From the NCBI GenBank assembly GCA_020851635.1, contig JADZCJ010000143.1, forward strand, positions 1 through 54,524: DNA of 54,524 nucleotides. The letters are read 5' to 3'. This document shows, piece after piece, positions 47,764 through 54,524 of this stretch (its first letter is position 1; each line of letters starts with the position of its first letter). The position numbers and the translations under genes were made by a program. The notes under the pieces were generated by a model, which was given only the letters and a program-made list of their open reading frames with translations, made no database searches and was not told the origin of the DNA. Source of the stretch: Anaerolineae bacterium. Lineage in GTDB: Bacteria; Chloroflexota; Anaerolineae; UBA4142; SHND01.

Positions 47764-50700
47764 TTATTTTACCATGACCCATACTACCCCCCCCTCACAG
47801 TCCACAAAACAGAGCCATGTCTCGGTTTTTAATCCAATGTGTTGTGCCGCAGCGAGATAGCGCAAGAGCTGGGCGCGATATTTTGTGCGCGCGAGCGCTG
47901 CCGCTTGCGCTTTTGACACCGCATCCGTTTTGAAATCCACAATGTGCCACGCGCCCGCAGGCGTCTGATAGATCAGGTCCATCACACCGCGCAAGGTCGT
48001 GTTCTCATCCGCGAACGTAAAGGGGAGCTCTTGACGGCGCACGGGCGCGTCGTTGATCTCCTGCCAGCGCGCGTCACGACGCACGCGCCACAGCAGTTCG
48101 CGCACGCGCGGGGCGATCTCTGTGGGGAGGTTGAAATTGGCGGACGCGGCGCGGAGCAAGGTTTCAAAATTCGGGTTGCCGGGAAAACACCATTGGCGGA
48201 TCGCGGCGTGAAACAGTTCGCCGGTGCGCGCGCCGATGCTGTCGGCGGCAAGCTGCTGTTCGAGTGACAGCTCGTCGGCGATTTCGATTTCGCGCGGGGG
48301 AGCAAGGGGCGCAAACAGCGCGGCGGAGATATTTTCGTGTTCGGGTGTGTCCGCCGCTTTTGCTCCGGCGCGTGTGCGGGGTCCTGCGGCGCACTTGTAC
48401 GCGACTGTGAGTTCCTTGTCGGCAAGTTTGCGCTCATGCCACGTTTCGGGTTCTGCGGCGATTTCGTCAAGCGTCAGACCGGCGGCGGTCGCCAGTTGAT
48501 GGAACCAGACGTCGGAATTGTTTTTTCCGGATTGGTGCGCGCAGACGATCAGTTTTTCCTGGGCGCGAGTGGCAGCGACGTACAAAAGCCGCAGGTCTTC
48601 GGCGCGGGAACGGTCGCGTTCCAGATGTTTGGCGAGTCCGAACAACGGCGAACTGCCCGTGTCGTGGTCCAATTGGGGGACGACGCCCAATTCATTCGAG
48701 AGCAGAACGCGGGCGCGAAGATTTGGCGCGCCGCGCGCCGCATCGGCGAGGACGACAATGGGGAACTGGAGCCCTTTGGCTTTGTGGACGGTCATGAGCC
48801 GCACCGCGCCCTGCACCTCGGACGGCGCTTCGCCCTCGCGCGCGCCGACATCCCGTAACGTTTCGATGTATTCGAGAAATTCGCTCACGTTGGTCAGCCC
48901 GCTGGCATACGCATCGGCGAGCAGTTTTTCGACGTTGCGCTGCAAGCGTTCGCCCGCGACGGCGGACAAGAGCGCGAGATAGTTGGTTTCATGCAGGATG
49001 GTTTTGAGCAGCTCGGCAATGGAAATGCGTCCGACGAGCGCGGCGCATTTTTCGAGACAGGCGCGGGCGAGTTCGGCGCGGGCGCGGTCGGTCTCGGAGA
49101 GGAGCGAGAGGTCGGATTGGAGCGCGTCGAGGTAGGGGCGGGGTGTGTCGTCGGAGGCGCGGCGCAGTTGATACAATGCGGCATCGCTCAGCCCGAAAGC
49201 GGGAGAACGGAGCAGTCCCGCCATCGCCGCATCATCAGAGGGGTCCGCGAACGCGCGCAAGAGATTCAAGAGGTCGCGGATTTCGGGACGCTCGTAAAAC
49301 CCGCGACCCGCCACCGTGACGAACGGAATGTCGGCGGCGGCGAATGCCTGCTCGTAATCGTCAAAACCTGTTGACGCGCGAAAGAGGCACACAATCTTGT
49401 CCCACTCGATACAGTCCGTGTCATGGAGCTCGCGCAAGCGGTCGGCGAGGAGCTGCGCGGCGGTTTGACGCGCGTCGTCGCCCGTGCCATACAACAATTC
49501 GACAAAGGGTTTGCGAAACAGCGGCGGGTCCTTGCGCGACGATTTTAGCGCGGCGAATGGCGTATAGTAAATGTGGCGCGCGTCGGGGACGCCCATGATG
49601 TGCGCGAGCAAATGATTGAGCATTTCAATCAAGTCGGTGTGCGCGCGAAAGGTTTCGGTCAAATCTACCGGTTTGCCGCCGCGCGCTTGAATGTCCTGTC
49701 GCACGCGCCCAAACACGGTGACATCCGCGCCGCGAAAGCGATAGATGCTTTGTTTGGGGTCGCCCACGATAAACAATCGTCCCGCGCGCCCGTCCGCACT
49801 GTCCGCCAGCGCCTCGATGATTTCGCGCTGACGTTCGTTGGTATCCTGAAATTCGTCCACGAGCAGAGCATCCAACTGTGACTGCCAGTAGGCGCGGATT
49901 TTGGGATGACGCAGGAGCAGCTGTGCGCCGCGCTCCATGTCGTCAAAATCGAGTTGGGCGCGCCGGTCTTTGGCTTGTTGATACTCTTGTTCGGCGTGCT
50001 CAAAGGCGCGACGCAGTAATGTGATCGTCTCGCGCATTTGCGCGTCGAGCGCGGGGTCAGGTGGTTTGTCTGTGCTCGTTTGACCTCCGAGCCACGGATC
50101 AACCTTTTCGTCATATGCAGTTTGGAGATCGGCGACTGCCTGTTTTGCCGCGCTGGTTTTCTTGCCGCTCCCTTTTTTTAACGTTTCGCGGCGAATTTTG
50201 AACAGCGTGAATGCCGCGTCCCCCCCCTGCTCTTTATAGAGGGCGCGTTCCAACACATCCCATTGTATGAGAAGCGTTTCCACCTGTGGTCCCAGTTTGT
50301 CGCCCGCGTCGTCATACAACGTTCCGCTGTCTTTTAGTTCGCGCAGTGTGTTCCATGCTTGCTGCACATGCGGCGCATCCAGAAATTCGCGGATGGTGCG
50401 GCACAACACTTGTGCCCCCGACACCTCCAGATTAAATGCTGTTTCCGCTTCGAGGCGGTGGTTGAGCAGGTCAGAGAGGATGGATTCGAGTGTTTTGGGG
50501 TCAAAGGTCTCGAACAGCGGCGTGAGGTCCGCCTGTCCGGTCGCCCAGGTGAGCGAGTCCTGCACCACCTGCGCCTTGAGCGCGGACGCCAACCCCTCGT
50601 CGAGGACGCCAAAACGCGGGTCAATTTGCGCCTCGGCGGGGTGGGCGCGCAGGATTTCGGCGCAGAGCGAGTGGATGGTGCCGATGCGCGCGGCTTCGAG

Positions 50701-50991
50701 CCCGCTCTGAATGGCGCGCCAGTGAGCGAGTTGGTCGGGCGGGCAGTCCTTTTCTACCCATTCACGGACGCGGCGGCGAATGCGATTGCGCATTTCGCGC
50801 GTCGCCTTGTCGGTGAACGTCACGGCGACGATGCGGCGCGGCGTTTCGTTTTGGTCCGCCAGCCAGACAAAACGGGCGGTCAGGGTGTTGGTTTTGCCCG
50901 AACCCGCGCCCGCGCTGACGGCAAGGTCTTGAGCCAAGGTAGCTGCCCGGTGCTGGGTGGGGGTGAGCGAAAAGGTGTCGAGAATGTTCAT
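47764..50991 (-). CDS. addA: AddA-like UvrD-type helicase-nuclease
   Basis: A 1075-residue superfamily 1A helicase with a C-terminal RecB-type nuclease. Helicase motifs: Q motif LTPTQHRAA, Walker A VSAGAGSGKTNTL, motif Ia VAVTFTDKATREM, motif II LLVDEFQDTNERQRE, motif III VGDPKQSIYRFRGA, motif V LMTVHKAKGLQFPIV and motif VI LLYVAATRAQEKL. Nuclease motif: WHIVDFKTDAVSKAQ. With AddB it should resect double-strand breaks for RecA loading. The start MNILDTFSLTPTQ overlaps the addB stop (TAATG). The longer frame upstream lies inside addB. Confidence 0.95.
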   Translation of the reverse strand: MNILDTFSLTPTQHRAATLAQDLAVSAGAGSGKTNTLTARFVWLADQNETPRRIVAVTFTDKATREMRNRIRRRVREWVEKDCPPDQLAHWRAIQSGLEAARIGTIHSLCAEILRAHPAEAQIDPRFGVLDEGLASALKAQVVQDSLTWATGQADLTPLFETFDPKTLESILSDLLNHRLEAETAFNLEVSGAQVLCRTIREFLDAPHVQQAWNTLRELKDSGTLYDDAGDKLGPQVETLLIQWDVLERALYKEQGGDAAFTLFKIRRETLKKGSGKKTSAAKQAVADLQTAYDEKVDPWLGGQTSTDKPPDPALDAQMRETITLLRRAFEHAEQEYQQAKDRRAQLDFDDMERGAQLLLRHPKIRAYWQSQLDALLVDEFQDTNERQREIIEALADSADGRAGRLFIVGDPKQSIYRFRGADVTVFGRVRQDIQARGGKPVDLTETFRAHTDLIEMLNHLLAHIMGVPDARHIYYTPFAALKSSRKDPPLFRKPFVELLYGTGDDARQTAAQLLADRLRELHDTDCIEWDKIVCLFRASTGFDDYEQAFAAADIPFVTVAGRGFYERPEIRDLLNLLRAFADPSDDAAMAGLLRSPAFGLSDAALYQLRRASDDTPRPYLDALQSDLSLLSETDRARAELARACLEKCAALVGRISIAELLKTILHETNYLALLSAVAGERLQRNVEKLLADAYASGLTNVSEFLEYIETLRDVGAREGEAPSEVQGAVRLMTVHKAKGLQFPIVVLADAARGAPNLRARVLLSNELGVVPQLDHDTGSSPLFGLAKHLERDRSRAEDLRLLYVAATRAQEKLIVCAHQSGKNNSDVWFHQLATAAGLTLDEIAAEPETWHERKLADKELTVAYKCAAGPRTRAGAKAADTPEHENISAALFAPLAPPREIEIADELSLEQQLAADSIGARTGELFHAAIRQWCFPGNPNFETLLRAASANFNLPTEIAPRVRELLWRVRRDARWQEINDAPVRRQELPFTFADENTTLRGVMDLIYQTPAGAWHIVDFKTDAVSKAQAAALARTKYRAQLLRYLAAAQHIGLKTETWLCFVDCEGGVVWVMVK

Positions 50992-53900
50992 TAACGGGAG
51001 GTATAGCGCCAACAAAAATTTCGGGCGGGGCAATAATCGGGACAGCCGTTCTCGGGTGGTTTGGGCGCAAAGACGCCGCGGCGGATGTTGGAAATAAACG
51101 CGCCGACATGGTCGAGAGCAAATTCCATCGCCCCGGCGGCTCCATCAAATTTGCGTCCCTGCTTGTCCGTATAATCAAAGCGACTCAGCTTGAAGGCGCT
51201 CGCTTTTGCGCCGTGAATGTGCCAATAAAAGCCGTCGGTGACGTGAGATTCGGGATAGAGCTGCCGGGCGGCGAGCGCGTAGAGGGGGAGTTGTAAATGT
51301 TCACCGCGCAGAAACGCTTCCTTGTCGTAGCCCGAACCCCCCGTCTTGTAATCAATGAGGCGCAGGTTGTTCTCGGCGTCCGCATCCACGCGGTCAATCG
51401 TGCCGCGCAGTCGCAGCGCGCCCGCGCTTGTATTCAGAGTGACGGGGGCATCATACCCGCCAAATTGTTTTTCCAAATCGCGCGGCATCATGTCGCCCGC
51501 GAGTTCGTTTAGTTTGGTGATAGAGCGCCGCAAAGCGTCCAGCAGCGCGGCGCGTTCGTGCTGCCACAAGGGGGTCGGGCGAAAACCGAGTTCATCGGGC
51601 GCGGCATCCAGAATGGGCGGCGCGACGCGATCGAGGGTCTGCAATAACGTTTCGGTCGTCTGGGGCGCGGGCGTGTTGCGGTAGACGCGTTCCAGAATGT
51701 GATGCAGGAGCGTGCCCAACTGACGCGCATCAAAACCGGGTGTCGGCGGCTCGGGTGGTTCCACCCCCAGCGCGTGGTCAATATAAAAATAAAAAGGGCA
51801 CGTCCCGTATTTTTCCAGACGGCTCGGACTGGCGACAAATCTGTCGCCGTAGCGCAACTGCAGCAAGGTTTCTACCGCGCTTGCATCGCCGTCATAGATT
51901 CCCTTTGACTCGCTTTCCAAACGCGCCTGCAAGATTTCGGCGCGAGCTTGAACGCGTTCAAATTCCGTTTGCAGAAAATCGAGCGAGGCGGGGATTTTTT
52001 TGCGCGCGGCGACAGATTGGACGAGTTCGGCGCGCGAGGCGGCATCGGAAAGCGTGGTGGACTGTGCCGCGCGGATTTTGCGGGCGGGCGGAGCGTCAAA
52101 GAGGGCGCGGGTGGCTTCCCAATACGGCGACGGTTCCCACGATTCGCCGTCGGAGGCGAGATACGGACGCGTCAGGAGCAAATATTGGCTGGCGCGCGTC
52201 ACCGCCTCATAAAAGAGGGTGGTCTGGGCGCCGCGCAAGCGGATTTCGACCGGCACCCCCTGCGCCGCGAGGGCATTGCGCTCGGAATCGGGGAGAAAGG
52301 GGTCCTCGTTTTCGGGCGCGGGAAAAATGCCTTCGGAAAGCCCCAAAATGACGGCGGCGCGATAGGGAATGCCGCGTGTGGTGTTCATGTTGCCCGCATA
52401 GATGCGCGCCTGCCGCCGCGTTTCGGGGTCGTCGGGGTCATAGGACGCGGTATCGAGCGCGCCGCGCAGTTCGCCCAGAAAGGCGGAGTATTCTATGGCG
52501 CGCGTATCGTTTGTGGTCTGCGCCGCCAGCGCGAGCGCATGGAGCGTGTCGCGCAATTCGAGGAGCGCGGACGCGTCGCGCGCATAGGTTTCGGGCGCGC
52601 GTTTGATTTGTTCGAGCAGGCGCAGTCCGTCGGCGCGCAAGAATTTTTCCTGCAGCCAGTGTAGATATTCCGACAGCGTCGCGTGCGAGGGGGGGGTGAA
52701 TCGGTCGGCAAAGGCAGCGAGCGCGTTCGAGAGCGTTTGCGCCGCATCGCCGCGCAGCGCGTTGACGGGGTCGTTTTCGTCGCGCGTGACGCGGTCGGTT
52801 GCGCCCGCGAGCCGCGCGAGCGTCTGGGACCACTGGTCGCGCCCCTCGATGACCTGTCCATACCGGGCGACGAGCGCGAGTTTGGACGCGTCCGAGGGCG
52901 CGATGCCAAATTGGGTCAGGTCGAGATACGGCGAGCGCACCACATCCAAAAGGGCGCGGCGTTTCCACGTCAGCGGCAGTTCCAGGACGTCGAGCAGCGC
53001 AATGACCGCGGGATTTTGTACGAGGGGTTCGCCGCCGAGAAAACGGAGGGGCATGCCAAATTCGGCGGCGGCTTGGCGCAGAAACGCGCGATAGGGTCCG
53101 AGGTCGCGCGCAATCACCGCACATTCGTCGGGGGGCACGTCGTCGCGCCGGATGCGCGCTTTGAGCCAGCGGAGCGCCTCGCGCGCTTCGAGACGTTCGG
53201 TCTGTGCCTCAAGCCACTCGACGTGACGCGCGGGCCCGATGCGCGCGGGGTTGGGTTCAAAAATATGGCGTTCCAATTGGACCAGCGGCGCGGGGAGGGT
53301 GTGTGCGGACGGCGGTAGGGTGATGGTTTCGAACGCGGCGATCTCTTCCAACTGTTTGCGCGTTTGGGCGAACCGCAGGTAAACGGGGCGCGTCATTTTA
53401 GCGTCGCCGGAAAGGGTGACGAGGGTTTCCTGCACGCGTGCGGCGAGCGGGGCGAGGAATTTGAGGGTGACGCCGTTGAACGAGTCAAACCCGTCCACGA
53501 CGAGCAAGCGCCAATCGGCGGTGAGCGCGGGATTTTGCTCCAGCTGCTCGACCGCCAGCCAACCCATCCCCCAGGCGTCGGCATAGCCGAGCGCAGCGAG
53601 CTCCTTTTGGTATTCCGCATACAGGCGCGCCAGGTCTCAAAGCCGTGCATCGTGTGTGCTGGCGGCGGCGGCAAATTCCTCGGGATGAATGAGGGCGCGC
53701 TCGAGTTCGGCGATCACGTCGGTCACGGCGAGGGTGAGACCCGCGCGTCCGACGATGGGGGCATAGTGCTCCAGCGCCTTCGCGGCGTTGAGCGTTTCGA
53801 GCGCGCGGCGGACGAGTTTATGGACCAGCGCGTCGGACGCGAGCGGCAGAAACTGCCCCGCGCTCGACAGCACGGCTTGATACGCGTCCTGAAAGGTGCC

Positions 53901-54086
53901 GATTTCGACGCCGAACGCGCCGCCGCGCCGCGCGATGCGCCGGCGAAACGCGCTCGCCTGGTTGCGGTCGGGCAAAATCACGCGCACGGGCGCGAGGGGG
54001 TTTTCTTGTTGCACCGCACGCACGCGCTCGATGCAGTATTCGGTCTTGCCTGAGGCGGCGGGCGAGAGGAGGAGGGTTGGAGGCAT
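50991..54086 (-). pseudogene. addB: AddB-like nuclease gene interrupted by one in-frame TGA
   Basis: One continuous frame of about 1031 codons encodes an AddB-type protein, except for a TGA at 53639-53637. Upstream are 149 codons with the Walker-A-like LLLSPAASGKTEY. Downstream the frame continues without shift, DLARLYAEYQKELAALGYAD then GMGWLAVEQLEQNP. The C-terminal PD-(D/E)XK nuclease (LRLIDYKTGG) and four iron-sulfur Cys (TCPFYFY and CPDYCPARNFCW) are intact. A CGA to TGA change would explain the stop. It may be a recent nonsense mutation, a sequencing error, or two separately translated parts. The rest looks functional, so the decay, if real, is recent. Confidence 0.8.
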
Positions 54087-54462
54087 GTGGGGATATTATG
54101 CACTGCAGATTAAAACTGATGGAGAATTGCAGTAGATTTCTGTTGTTGGGAAATCTTAATGCAGGGCACGAGCCTTATATGATACAATCCCAAATGATAA
54201 ATGGACAAAATATCTGAGGATTATTCAATTCAAAGCAAAGCCGGCAAATTGCATTTGCCATTGAACGGCGCTAGAGGGAGCTCGAGCAGCGACCCGCTTG
54301 AACCCTTCGCGCTGTTTCGCGAGACGCGTTCGCGAATCAAAATGCTTTTGGCGACCGATTTGAACTTGGCGGTTTGGCGAATTGTGTGTAAATCCGGCGA
54401 ATCAAGCCATGTAAAATGTTACCCGGTAGGGTATCGTCGAGACATTTGATAATGTTACCCGC
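54087..54462. other. 376-bp region without a supported gene
   Basis: It begins with a possible leaderless promoter for addB on the minus strand (TAATAT, 6 nt, ATG). Further right it holds a short direct repeat AATGTTACCCG (near 54416 and 54451), which may belong to the end of an insertion sequence starting at the window edge. An 82-codon frame at 54201-54449 has no family features. Confidence 0.4.
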
Positions 54463-54524
54463 ATGAAAACGGGTAACTCCATGAGTCAAACCAGCAAGCA
54501 CGAATATTTTCGCATTATGCACGC
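54463..54524 (+). CDS. Possible start of an integrase/transposase (cut by window end)
   Basis: Only about 20 codons are visible: MKTGNSMSQTSKHEYFRIMHA. The part from the second Met (54481) resembles the N-terminus of a group of DDE transposases that begin MSQxxKREYLxxIxxRY. The preceding AATGTTACCCG repeats could be part of the element's terminal sequence. The assignment is weak because so little is present. Confidence 0.35.
   Translation, partial: MKTGNSMSQTSKHEYFRIMH

Noticed and set aside
53637-53639. Selenocysteine codon in addB
   Set aside because: AddB proteins are not selenoproteins, the position is not catalytic, and no SECIS-like hairpin was recognised right after the TGA.
54201-54449. 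82-codon plus-strand frame
   Set aside because: No convincing ribosome site or family features; composition looks non-coding.

Overview
The window looks like a chromosomal segment of a GC-rich bacterium with a single cell membrane, most likely a member of the Chloroflexota close to Anaerolineae. This is inference. It rests on the mix of gene families (ECF-type vitamin transport, CHAT/TPR protein, Thr/Pro-stalked surface proteins, F420/FMN split-barrel enzyme), the lipoproteins, the order rpmH-rnpA-yidD-(lipoprotein)-yidC-jag, and the many short intergenic palindromes. No rRNA, tRNA or CRISPR array was seen.

Positions 20-10968 (minus strand) form one long catabolic operon led by a TetR repressor with a perfect 24-bp palindromic operator over its own promoter. 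It encodes tryptophan 2,3-dioxygenase, kynureninase, a flavin monooxygenase resembling the N-terminal half of 2-aminobenzoyl-CoA monooxygenase/reductase but fused to a PPOX/F420-type split barrel, an SDR, a methyltransferase, an enoyl-CoA hydratase, a RidA-like protein, a dienelactone hydrolase and two acyl-CoA dehydrogenases. Together they suggest tryptophan -> kynurenine -> anthranilate -> anthraniloyl-CoA -> dearomatisation and beta-oxidation. Two MITE-like elements, two heptamer repeat arrays and several hairpins sit in its gaps.

Positions 11101-18960 hold a DHA2-type drug exporter, a NarL-type two-component system and, divergently, a MacAB-like efflux system. Positions 19134-21416 hold a Thr/Pro-stalked propeller protein and two small membrane or surface proteins. 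Positions 21625-28269 are a vitamin B12 uptake operon: a consensus promoter, a cobalamin riboswitch, a possible 5-codon leader ORF, a terminator, two extracellular transcobalamin/intrinsic-factor-like proteins, and ECF T, fused A-A and S components.

Positions 28580-32786 encode a CpXC-TPR-CHAT protease-like protein with an unknown partner. Then come a small membrane protein, a Tat-exported intradiol-dioxygenase-like lipoprotein, YbaK and a polytopic membrane protein. The minus-strand cluster 36104-39109 joins a nitrile-hydratase-leader/Franean1_4349-like peptide, a class I terpenoid-synthase-like enzyme, a TIM-barrel protein with a histone-H1-like tail and a SixA-like phosphatase.

Positions 39700-43527 are the conserved rpmH-rnpA-yidD-yidC-jag block with a PQQ-propeller lipoprotein inserted. 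It is followed by a PfkB kinase, a HAD hydrolase, a YrdB-like protein and a decayed RelE/Xre toxin-antitoxin pair. The right end (minus strand) carries a GT4 glycosyltransferase, a small stalk protein and an AddAB-like helicase-nuclease pair whose addB has an in-frame TGA. The window ends in what may be the start of a transposase.
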